22,424 bases of DNA from Paraphysoderma sedebokerense (lineage: Eukaryota; Blastocladiomycota; Physodermatomycetes; Physodermatales; Physodermataceae), in the NCBI GenBank assembly GCA_025602915.1, contig JAHLJZ010000155.1:1-22424 (forward strand). The letters run 5' to 3'. Below are positions 1 to 7,992 of the stretch, in pieces (position 1 is the first letter of the stretch; the number at the start of each line of letters is the position of its first letter). The notes beneath the pieces are model-generated. The model did not search any database. It saw only the letters and a program-made list of their open reading frames with translations, and was not told where the DNA came from. Position numbers and translations under genes: made by a program.

Positions 1-2
1 TC

Positions 3-101
3 CGACTCATCCTCGAAACCTCTACTTCATTAATCGACTTCACATATTCCACACCTGACGGATCCGCTCAGACCAGGGTACCTGATCAGCGGGTAGAATA
101 G
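3..101 (+). CDS. possible C-terminal end of a gene running in from the left
   Basis: Frame 3 is open from the window edge for 32 codons and stops with TAG at 99-101. A poly(A) signal (AATAAA) follows at 335-340, which would suit the 3' end of a transcript. The peptide is polar, rich in Ser and Thr, and matches no family I recognise. An open frame this short at an edge can arise by chance, so this is a weak call. Confidence 0.25.
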   Translation, partial: RLILETSTSLIDFTYSTPDGSAQTRVPDQRVE

Positions 102-334
102 AGTTTAAAATTTTCGTGTTGTGATGGACGTGATATCTCTATACCTTTCGGTTATGGCTTCTCCTTGTCATATAAATATATATATTTTCCCGTTGTATTC
201 CTTATCTAGTCTTACATAGTACCTTGTATATGAACCGATTTGTATACGCCCCTTTCTTGTATTAACTATTCTGATAAGTTGTTTCAATGATCCCTAGGGT
301 GGTTGAGACACATCGATGTACCTTTTTCAAGGAC

Positions 335-340
335 AATAAA
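335..340 (+). terminator. poly(A) signal AATAAA
   Basis: Canonical AATAAA hexamer in a T-rich stretch, about 235 nt after the TAG of the partial frame at the left edge and just before the telomere-like units. No gene starts between the two, so it most likely belongs to that left-hand gene. Confidence 0.35.
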
Positions 341-353
341 ATTGGTTTAATTC

Positions 354-392
354 CCCTAACCTAACCTTTAATATGCCTAACCTAACCTAACC
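354..392. repeat. short interstitial telomere-like (CCTAA)n cluster
   Basis: Two runs of the CCTAA pentamer (TTAGG on the other strand), about two units at 354-366 and three to four at 376-392, are separated by a short AT-rich spacer. The unit is like the TTAGG telomere repeat of arthropods and one base short of the TTAGGG repeat common in fungi. The array is far too short to be a working telomere. It may be an interstitial relic from end repair or a former chromosome end. The rest of 111-628 holds no gene that I can support. Confidence 0.5.
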
Positions 393-628
393 TCCCAGCC
401 CTCGTCCCTCGGGCTCTGCTACCTAACCAGAATAACCAATTTCTTTGTAAGTGAGATAGATGTTGTCTATATACTGTCTTTTATGATAGTTATACAGTTT
501 TGGAACTTCCTTGAAACGCGCAGTTACCGTGTGAACTAGCACGTGTCGCGGAAAATGTTTGCCCTTTCTAGGTTCTATTGAAAAATGGTCAATGTAAGTG
601 GCTTCAAGTACTTGTTCTTCAAAGCACT

Positions 629-976
629 ATGGTGATCAAAGGAACCACACCAGAACCAAATGAATTGAACTATGTTCTCGGACAAAACGCTAAAGAAAAC
701 TCTGAGATTCTTAACAAAGCCTCCATAAACGACATATGGTTCCATCTTGACGGCGATCTACCAAGCCCTCACCTCATCTTACAGTGGCCACACACTAAAC
801 TTGGTAAATTACCGAGACAAATCATTTACTTTTGCGCTGACATTGTCAAACAACACAGCAAATTCAAACACTTGAACAAAGTCACCGTCATGTACGGACC
901 ACGCCGCCACGTCCAGACCACCACAACCCCCGGACAAGTTCTCGTTCGCGGAAAGATGCACACTATTGTCGTGTAA
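629..976 (+). CDS. small NFACT-R (DUF814) domain protein, possibly giant-virus derived
   Basis: A 115-residue protein made of little more than one NFACT-R domain, the module at the C-terminal end of NEMF/Rqc2/RqcH and in CCDC25/Jlp2 that binds RNA or tRNA. The family core is visible: GQNAKENSEIL (like the GRDAQQNE motif of NFACT proteins), then NDIWFHLDG with the S-x-H pair in SPHLIL, and a closing GQVLVRGK like the usual GEYLxxGsFmIRGKK. The ATG at 629 is the first in this frame; the frame is also open upstream from 578 without an ATG. Stand-alone NFACT-R proteins occur in eukaryotes, archaea and, as I recall, some large DNA viruses. The next gene looks giant-virus-like, so a viral origin is plausible. 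It looks whole and intronless. Its role here is unknown. Confidence 0.7.
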   Translation: MVIKGTTPEPNELNYVLGQNAKENSEILNKASINDIWFHLDGDLPSPHLILQWPHTKLGKLPRQIIYFCADIVKQHSKFKHLNKVTVMYGPRRHVQTTTTPGQVLVRGKMHTIVV

Positions 977-1122
977 TCCCTCAATTCAACGTTCTCTTTC
1001 CGGTTCGGGTAACCGTTGTATCCTCATACTCTATTCTACACATTCAAGTTGGATCACCTTTACTTGTCACTTTTTGGTAGTTGTCTCAAACGCACTCTCA
1101 ACTTTTTTTCACTCAAGTAAAC

Positions 1123-1488
1123 ATGGGCTACGATTACTACATCCTACACGAACTACTTGTTACTGTGCCTGAAGAATATTTCCCCAAAGAACTGCGTCGC
1201 TTTCGTACTTTTTGGGAGATACCAGAAGACGATTTCACCCTCAGACTCGAATACTTCCGCACAGGATACTATTGCTTGATAGACGAAAACACCTACAACA
1301 CAGAAAAAGTAGTGTACAAGCAATATCCGATTGAGATCGACGGACTGGAAGGAGCCAGCGCCAACACAAACTGGATCAACTCTTCTGACGACGAAATAGC
1401 AACATACAGGTTCGTGGTACAGCAACACAACATTGACTTGGATCATGTTACACGTATCAAAAATGTCAGTCGGACTGAAGACCGCTGA
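1123..1488 (+). CDS. MGYDYYI-type small protein of giant-virus character
   Basis: The ORF gives 121 residues from the ATG at 1123 and lies 146 nt after the NFACT-R gene on the same strand. Its first residues, MGYDYYILHELLV, follow a pattern that I associate from memory with short uncharacterised proteins of large DNA viruses (Mimivirus-, Marseillevirus- and Faustovirus-like), which open MGYDYYI or MGFDYYI followed by a beta-strand. The rest is acidic and rich in Tyr and aromatic residues, with no membrane segment or signal peptide. No intron is needed and the frame is whole. The frame is open back to 1081 without a better start. The function of the family is unknown. Placement in it rests on the N-terminal motif, so a database search is needed to settle it. 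Confidence 0.55.
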   Translation: MGYDYYILHELLVTVPEEYFPKELRRFRTFWEIPEDDFTLRLEYFRTGYYCLIDENTYNTEKVVYKQYPIEIDGLEGASANTNWINSSDDEIATYRFVVQQHNIDLDHVTRIKNVSRTEDR

Positions 1489-1581
1489 TCAATCCTAAGT
1501 CGTCGCGATAAAGGTAACAACCGTATCGTGACGTCTCTGTTTTGTAATTCACTAGGTAGTTACTGTTACACAGAATTGACT

Positions 1582-1974
1582 TCAATGTTCATTCTGCGCA
1601 GTTTGAGGGACACCCCCTGCTTTCAATTGATCCATATCCACTCGCAATGGAATCACCACCGCACCGTTAAAGTTTGACGCATGCGCCCACGCCTGGTCAA
1701 CCGATGTGAATAAACCCGAACATGTCTGACACGGCGCATCATCCGTCGCAAATGCCCTCCGCGCTACAATGTAAAACACCACTTCGTCATCCATTGGACT
1801 AATCATCAATTGCGAAGTCTGCGCCTGATTCTGCCAAAACTGCGCCTCACATTTACACTTATACAAAGCACCTATAATGTCGTCAATGGTAATCCCAGGG
1901 CCACCATGCCCACCTGGCATTGAGGCACTACCATTACCGAAACTGTTGTTGTCGCACCAACCTTGAATATTCAT
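1582..1974 (-). CDS. hypothetical protein, 130 aa
   Basis: An uninterrupted minus-strand ORF that starts at an ATG at 1974 and ends 94 nt from the convergent MGYDYYI-type gene. The N-terminal 30 residues are rich in Gly, Asn and Ser (a GGHGGPG run). The middle has CKCEAQFWQNQAQ, and the C-terminal half has a CQTC pair within an alpha/beta-like stretch ending in hydrophilic residues. I do not recognise a family. The compact convergent layout and lack of introns resemble the two genes on its left, and they may share an origin. It could also be a chance ORF, though the composition looks like real protein. Confidence 0.45.
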   Translation of the reverse strand: MNIQGWCDNNSFGNGSASMPGGHGGPGITIDDIIGALYKCKCEAQFWQNQAQTSQLMISPMDDEVVFYIVARRAFATDDAPCQTCSGLFTSVDQAWAHASNFNGAVVIPLRVDMDQLKAGGVPQTAQNEH

Positions 1975-2171
1975 CGTTGCTTACTTTACATTGTTTCAAA
2001 ACACTTAAATGACTGAAAAGAAGGCACGATCTCTTATTGACAAAAGTCAGCTACACTTGTCGGAGTCGCAGTTCTAGGATTTCTGCGGCTACGAATGGCC
2101 ACAAATGTTCTACGATAAAATTCTCACTGATCTTACACTCAGTTTCCTGAGAATGGGACAGTGTAAATCGC

Positions 2172-2790
2172 TTAAGAACTTGGGGAGATGATATATTCCC
2201 CGATACGTGAACATCGTTCACTCTGAACTTTTGTTGGACGTTTAGTTTTGGTAAATATCGGATGAAGTTCACCCTTCGTCAAATTGTACATCACTTGTTT
2301 GTATTGATTGTTCAGAGCTAAGATGTCTCGATCCCACCACATGCCACAAGTCTCGTTTTTGCAACGCAGCACATGATGTATATGATCAATTTTCTGGACG
2401 ACTTCTCCACTTTTCTTCTTTCGTTTCACATTTCTAGTCAATGGATACTCAAGGGAGTGTTCACACAATGGACATCTACTACTAGTCCCAGGTTCGTCTA
2501 CTGTGTAGATTTTCAATCTTCGTGCCAGTAAACGCTTCAAACCGATTCCAGGTGAAGGAGAACTATTCCTTAGATTTGGATTACGACCCCAATTTCCCCA
2601 AAACAGAATAGGTGGTGTTGTCTTAGTTGGATTGAATGTTTTTTGGATGGTGTGAACCAGGCGATCGACTGTACTTGCTTTCCTATGTGAGAACGTAACC
2701 TACGCCTTCTATGACCAGTTTTTGAGTAAAACTCTTGTAGAATTCCTTTTACGATCGCATTTATAAAGAGTTGAAGCTTACCCCCCATAG
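2172..2790 (-). pseudogene. Fanzor (eukaryotic TnpB/OrfB) nuclease, C-terminal remains
   Basis: Fanzors are RNA-guided nucleases related to bacterial TnpB. They are carried by eukaryotic transposons and by giant viruses. Reading on the minus strand, the order of motifs fits the C-terminal third of a Fanzor1-type protein: an Arg-rich stretch (GHRRRRLRSH), a VDRLVHTIQKTF helix, the ILFWGNWG strand, a PSPGIGLKRLL segment, and YTVDEPGTSSRCPLC opening the zinc finger. The second Cys pair (CKNETC) follows, then WDRDILALNN, which carries the RuvC-III Asp and the usual RD-x(3)-LNN ending. The N-terminal half of the protein is not recognisable and the piece looks broken. I saw no terminal inverted repeats. 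It lies next to giant-virus-like small genes, so it may have arrived with a viral insertion or as a separate transposon. Confidence 0.85.
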
Positions 2791-3018
2791 ATTAGCGAAT
2801 TACACATACAATTCTGAGGCGTATCAAAAAGGATGGAAAGACGGAGAACAAGTCGACCTAAAACGTCGCAAATTGAGCCAATGTACTCATCTCGAGTGCA
2901 CTGAATAGGGCTCCGAATGAATCACTCAGGGTAATCTTTGCAAAAGGGAGCAATGTGGGTACGACTATGAGGCAACAACAGTTACAAAAAATATTATGCA
3001 ATGGTCATCTCGAAGGAG

Positions 3019-3057
3019 ATGAATGGAACTTTGTTGATCAATGAATGGAACTTTGTT
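3019..3057. repeat. 17-bp direct duplication with a 5-bp spacer
   Basis: The 17-mer atgaatggaactttgtt occurs at 3019-3035 and again at 3041-3057, exactly repeated and separated by gatca, so the period is 22 bp. Only two copies are present. It may be a slippage or repair scar, or a footprint near the Fanzor relic; nothing more can be said. Confidence 0.7.
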
Positions 3058-3869
3058 ATGCATTTTCAGTTATCCTGGCCGTTGTTAGTACAAAAGAAAT
3101 TTCGAAAAAGAAAGAGGCGTTAATTATTCCGTTTACGAAACCTTCATGGCTCTCAATAATTCCCAAATTACTCCTATCAGACTGTGGCGAATTAGGGGAG
3201 CCATCCAAACATCCTCCTTAAACCTATTGTATCCCTTTCATGACTCACATGGAAACCAGTGGTCACTTCAGCGTCAGTTGATGTTGCTTCAACAATTTCT
3301 CTGTTGTTCTCTCTGTTTCCCGTTGATAACAATATCATTCGGCACTCTCGGGCTCGAGCTATTGTTGACCTAATAATCCTGTGTTCAGTTTGCTAGGTGG
3401 CAAGCTGTCACCTTTCCAGCTCCGGCACACGAAAAATTTATTCTATACCCCTTGTATCTATGTCGCCATTCAGTCGAGTGTTGTTTTTCTTCGCAGCTAT
3501 CAGTGGCAGTGCAATGGAGCAAACTATCATGCATCAAGTCGCGTTGGTGGGCCTAACTCCCGCGTCGTTGTTATTCAACAGGGGTTGCGGCTCCGCTCTT
3601 GCTTCAGTCGGACTGCGACATCGAAGTATTGGGGGATAGGCTACATGTATAAGGACAGATTCGAAAATCAATTTCAGCTAAAATTCACATGCAGCCAACT
3701 TCGCCAATAACACGAAGAGGCCAGTGACTTACAATTATCTGGGGACGTGACGGTGGTTGCTATCGACTATCGAGTATCTTGGATAAAACGCCCGGCTAAC
3801 GGTAACGGAAACTGTAGAAAATCAGAGATATTACAAAGATGGTCGACGCCCCGTGATACTTCAAAAACT

Positions 3870-3875
3870 TTTATT
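3870..3875 (-). terminator. probable poly(A) signal of the eIF2B delta gene
   Basis: TTTATT on the plus strand reads AATAAA on the minus strand, about 120 nt past the stop of the eIF2B delta gene. It is the nearest canonical hexamer downstream of that gene. Confidence 0.45.
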
Positions 3876-3996
3876 TCTCGATTCTATTTTTATCTGAATA
3901 CAAGAATTTTGTGGGCGTAACATGTTATCCATTCGTAGTCCTGGAAAAATTGAAAGTGGCAAGATTAGTTCAAGATATCTACAGCGAAAATTGTTA

Positions 3997-6146
3997 TTAT
4001 AAAAAGACGTACTGGTACTCCCTCACAACGACAGGCACCGCGGTACATGGAATCAACCCAACTTCAGCGATAACCACATCCACAAAATCACTCGGTGTAA
4101 CATCATACATTAAATTCAATAACTTCAAATTCGGGACATCTTTCCATCCTTTCAATACATCACGTATACCAGATCCGGAAATACCTTGAAGAGAAGTGTC
4201 GGAACCAGTGATATTGGTAGTTGATGAGGTAAGGTTGGATGCCGATGCGTTGATGGGTCGATTAGCGGGGGTTAGTGGGACGAATGATCGAGGAAGTAAA
4301 GAGGTTGAGAAAACGGATGCAGGGGACGAAGAAGATGTAGATTCACTGACGAGTTCTTCCGGGTCCGCCAGTTCGTTGCTCACAAAGGAATCCAGTTGTA
4401 CTTTGTCGGTGAATTTGTAAGTTTCACAGAGAATTATTGTGGGGATGGAATGGTTATGCGACATGAGCAAGACTTGTGATGTACCGACTCGAGACAAAAT
4501 AGAGCCGTTTGAGAGAAGACCTTGAGCTCCAACAATAGATTTCGTCGCCTGTAATGAAAAAATTGTTCGAATCAATCTGTACCATAAATTCCATAAACCA
4601 GATAACAAAAGGGCGATACCTCTTGAATGGCCCAGCCAACTGCGTTGATCATGACATATGTACACCGTATTCCCGCGCTGGAGAGCACCTTTAATAGTTC
4701 TTTCCCTTCGTACTTGGGGCGAGAATCAACTACAATGACCCGGAAATCGATACCCTTGCCGTGAGCTTCGAGCAGAAGTTTCTGGACTATCGAAGACCTT
4801 TTAATGTAAGAACAGAATAGTTGATTGGTGAAGTTAAAATCATTGGGTTCTACTTAATTCACGACCAAGGCAAAACTTACCGAGCGTATGTCAAGATTAC
4901 ATCCCCGTCATGAATTTTCTGCATGCTATTCGAAATAATAGCTTCGTCAGCTAGGGTGATCCTTTCGCGTATGTACTGATCGATACGATTAATCAAATGT
5001 TGCTTAGCCTAGACAAAGGTCATGAACAGGTGTCAGATCGAAAAACTTTATAAAGTAAGAAAAGCTGAAAATTGCGTACATCACGGTCCGGGATGTCGAT
5101 ACCAAGGGCGGTGATTTCTTTCTTTAAGTAGCGAATTGAATTTCCCATTCCGATGGAGAGAGATCTCGTTTCCGATAAGTACGAAACGTGCATGCCAACG
5201 TATTGAATTAAGTGACGAGTAAGCGAAGTACCGGCTGGAGTATTGTAGTCATGAATCAGCTACAGTGAAATGGATTGGAATCAGAACGTTGAAGTTACAC
5301 TCTCTGAAATATAAACGATTCTAGTCAGAGTTGAAAGAGATAGAATTGTACCTTTTTAAAAGCTCCCAACATTGCAATGACACGGGCATTTCCACCAACA
5401 ATTCTTCCTTCTGCAAACATCAAACCGACTCGAACGACATCAGGATGCAGTTTCTGTCGGGTTTCTGGATCCATATTCATCGTCAAACTCCCCTCCCTGA
5501 CCCATTGCGGTAGGTGACTGAATAAACTGACAGTTTTGGAAGGAGGTAACGGTGATCGATGAAGCGTCTGTTGCTTTTGGGTTTTGGCGCGGGCTTTTGG
5601 ATCATCAAAGCGAAGATGGGCAGGAGTAGTATTTGGAGCATGAGTCTTTTTTGTGCTTTCGGAAAAGGAAGTCGTACTGGCGGCCTTCTTAGACGCTCCA
5701 GCTGGGTTGAAAACATGGCATAAGAAGATAAAAAGTCAACATAACCATAATTGTCAAATAATAACAATATAAAACGCTATATCTGCAGTCTCTAACTCGG
5801 AAGGAATCAACAAAGGAATACAAACAATTTTGCAGTTTAGCGGCTCGCTGGGCTTCCTGGAGGGCCCTCCTTTCGGCTTTGGTCATTTCCTTCTGTGATT
5901 TCTTTACACTCGATTCGGAAGAGTTGGCTTTACTCTGGTTTAGATTGTTTTCAGTATTAGTATTGGGGAGAGATGTGGACGATGGTGATTTTTGAGCAAG
6001 TTTTTTCTGAGCCCGTCGTTCTTTTCTTAAATCTTTTTTGTCCTTTGCGGACGAGTCTGATATCAGAAAAGTGGAAGCATCGTTAGAGCTACATGCCCAG
6101 ATTATAAAAATATTTTAATACAGTATCCATTACCTTGGGCATCCAT
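3997..6146 (-). CDS. EIF2B4: translation initiation factor eIF2B subunit delta (GCD2/EIF2B4), 7 exons
   Basis: eIF2B is the cytoplasmic guanine-nucleotide exchange factor for eIF2; delta is one of its alpha/beta/delta regulatory subunits. I read seven exons on the minus strand: 6134-6146, 5826-6056, 5701-5352, 5259-5080, 5008-4881, 4797-4620 and 4548-3997. Six GT-AG introns of 71-124 nt have agreeing phases, and the protein has 543 residues (human about 523, yeast 651). Residues 1-80 are charged and Lys-rich (DKKDLRKERRAQKK), as in the family. The helical domain follows (HPDVVRVGLMFAEGRIVGGNAR), then the Rossmann-like domain with DGDVILTYA, FRVIVVDSRPKYEG, LSNGSILSRVGTSQVLL, LDSFVSNELADPEEL, MYDVTPSDFVDVVIAEVGLIP and a VPVVVREY end. 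A Ser/Thr/Pro-rich insert of about 60 residues (roughly 428-488) splits the last domain. The first exon is only 13 nt (MDAQ plus one base), so the start is the least certain part. Confidence 0.93.
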
Positions 6147-6957
6147 CGTTTTTATCGTTGAGGATATGATTTCAGTTGTCCTTGACGGATCACAAAATTT
6201 GATTTTGCCTGGCCAGAAAGTGGAACTCAAAACACGTGATTTACAATCTAAGAAACACTTTGATTGAACTCGATTGACACATTATCAGAGAGTATTTTAC
6301 ATATGCGATATATCTAATAGATCCACCGGGAAATACTCCTTCATTAGCGCTGTTTGTAATGATTTCTCGCTCTCGCTTTTTGCGAAATAGAGACTTTCCG
6401 GGACTTAGTAGGTCCGACCGAAATAAAGGCATGCCCGAATTACCCTTTCAATCTGGACTTGATCAGGGGCGTCAATTGACCTCGGAAACATTTTGGAAAC
6501 ATTTATGACACTTTGTAAATATCGATTTTGCTACTCCGTTTACAAGATTTGTGACTTATCCATATAGATATATCGAGATGGCTCTTGAGTCATTCTCACT
6601 AGGTCACTATTACCATAAGCTAAACTTGCTTCCCGCAAATCTTTATATCTACCAGTCACTGTCGACGGCGGTGCGGCGTTGCAATACAGAATTCAAAAAC
6701 ATTCGGTATTTAAATGGGAAGAACGTTCCACCGTTCAAATATTTCGCTTCTTCGGAAGACCGAATGCATCCTACATTCACCCCCTGATTCCCATTTCACT
6801 GCTCTCCCTATATCTGTCATTTTTATCATTATATCCCTTATCAGTTATCACTCTGCCCTATGCCTCCTAAAATAAAAAGTGCTACGAAGGACAGAAACAC
6901 AAATTCATCAGTATCTTGTATCTTCGACCTTGGATGTTGGCATTCAAACATTCATCA
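6147..6957. other. upstream region of eIF2B delta, no supported gene
   Basis: I see no gene in these 811 bases. The stretch next to 6146 must contain the eIF2B delta promoter, but I find no clear TATA box. A CACGTG hexamer (a possible E-box for bHLH regulators) lies at about 6234-6239. The ORFs here lack family features and look like chance frames. Confidence 0.45.
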
Positions 6958-7091
6958 TGAGTCTCCGTGGATTGTTAACAATTTTTATTGTCCTCCTAAC
7001 GCACGATGTACGTGCCATCTATTCCTCATATGCAATTGATATAAAATACGCAGAGCACTGATTTAGGTCTCAGTTTTCCCGGTCAGCATCT

Positions 7092-7732
7092 ATGGAAACC
7101 TCAAACGCGGGCGAACTTCATTTAAAATCAAACCCTGGAGGAAAGACCGTCGTTGATGGCAATTTTATGGTGGCAGGTAATCCATCGTTATCTATAGCCG
7201 TGATTAGTGAAGTAGACCTAATATGTATAAATTCTGCAGGGTCTGCCAGTATTGCCGGGGGCAATTTAAATGTAGACGGTAACATCTTTATAAACTCGCA
7301 GGCCTAAATGCAAACGTAACTGACTTTTTACATTAACACAAGGCTCTTTAAACATCTTGAAAATTCCCTACATTCTTCTTTCAAACAGTTATAGCACTAC
7401 GGGTACTATTGTCGGTTGGTCGGTTACTCATGTACGCGGCAACATTGAAGGGACCTATTCTTCCATCAAAATCAATGAAGACGGGTTATACCTTGTCGGC
7501 TTCTCTGTACCTATAAACGCCGCAAATTGTGGATGGGGTAACTGCATCCATGGTTACATTGGATACTCTGGTGGTCGCCTGATGAGTTGGACTGAAACGG
7601 GAAACGCGCCCATGCTAAAGGTACTGTAGTTCGTCCCTTGGCGGCAGGTGAAGCAATTACCATGAACATTCTCTACGGTACTGCGACAATTGATAGCAAT
7701 CCGTTCGTCCTCTGGGCGGTCAAGATCGCTTA
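7092..7732 (+). pseudogene. remains of a C1q/TNF-like or viral fibre-like protein
   Basis: The first part reads like the repeat stalk of virus and phage fibre proteins (LHLKSNPGGKTVVDGNFMV and SIAGGNLNVDGNIFINS). The second resembles a beta-jelly-roll head of the C1q/TNF type: the INEDGLYLVGFSVPI strand, a Gly-rich turn, then VVRPLAAGEAITMNIL and an NPFVLWAVKIA end, with the hydrophobic alternation usual for that fold. Such stalk-plus-head proteins occur in giant viruses, phages and some bacteria. The parts lie in more than one reading frame, so the copy looks broken, with at least two breaks unless introns explain some. I treat it as a fossil of likely viral or transferred origin. Just upstream, 6958-7059 encodes a hydrophobic signal-like peptide whose link to this piece is unproven. 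Confidence 0.45.
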
Positions 7733-7903
7733 GTTGGAAACTTGGACCTGTATATCTCATCCCTTATTGTAATACTCTATGTTACTATAAAATTGTTTGT
7801 TAACGGTAATAGAGGAGATGCTTTTTCAATTATAATTCACGGTCTGAATAGCACAGATATAAGCCCTGAATTTTTAGGTTCTAGAATGCTCTTCTTTCGC
7901 GAA

Positions 7904-7909
7904 TTTATT
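7904..7909 (-). terminator. possible poly(A) signal of the 467-aa orphan
   Basis: TTTATT on the plus strand is AATAAA on the minus strand, about 85 nt downstream of the stop of the minus-strand gene ending at 7993. Confidence 0.4.
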
Positions 7910-7992
7910 CATAACACAGGATACGTGACTAAATTGCCTATCAAACATAATGTCCGATACAAGAACATTATTTAACATTCTGCGCGCCAATT

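Larger units (their letters stand above)
2791..3996. other. region without a supported gene
   Basis: I find no gene here. A 59-codon ORF at 3463-3642 (plus) has a hydrophobic start (MSPFSRVLFFFAAISGS) that could pass for a signal peptide, but it has no family and no other support. A 17-bp motif is duplicated at 3019-3057. The right end, next to 3997, serves as the 3' flank of the eIF2B delta gene. Confidence 0.5.

Noticed and set aside
2789-2910. Plus-strand stretch reading YNSEAYQKGWKDGEQ
   Set aside because: Looks protein-like but is short, has no start codon of its own and no family; it overlaps the edge of the Fanzor remains on the other strand.
3463-3642. 59-codon ORF with a signal-peptide-like start
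   Set aside because: It ends quickly, has no recognisable domain and lies in a stretch with open chance frames on the same strand.
6551-6870. Two overlapping ORFs of 63-78 codons
   Set aside because: No domain, composition like translated non-coding DNA, and no splice sites that link them to a larger gene.
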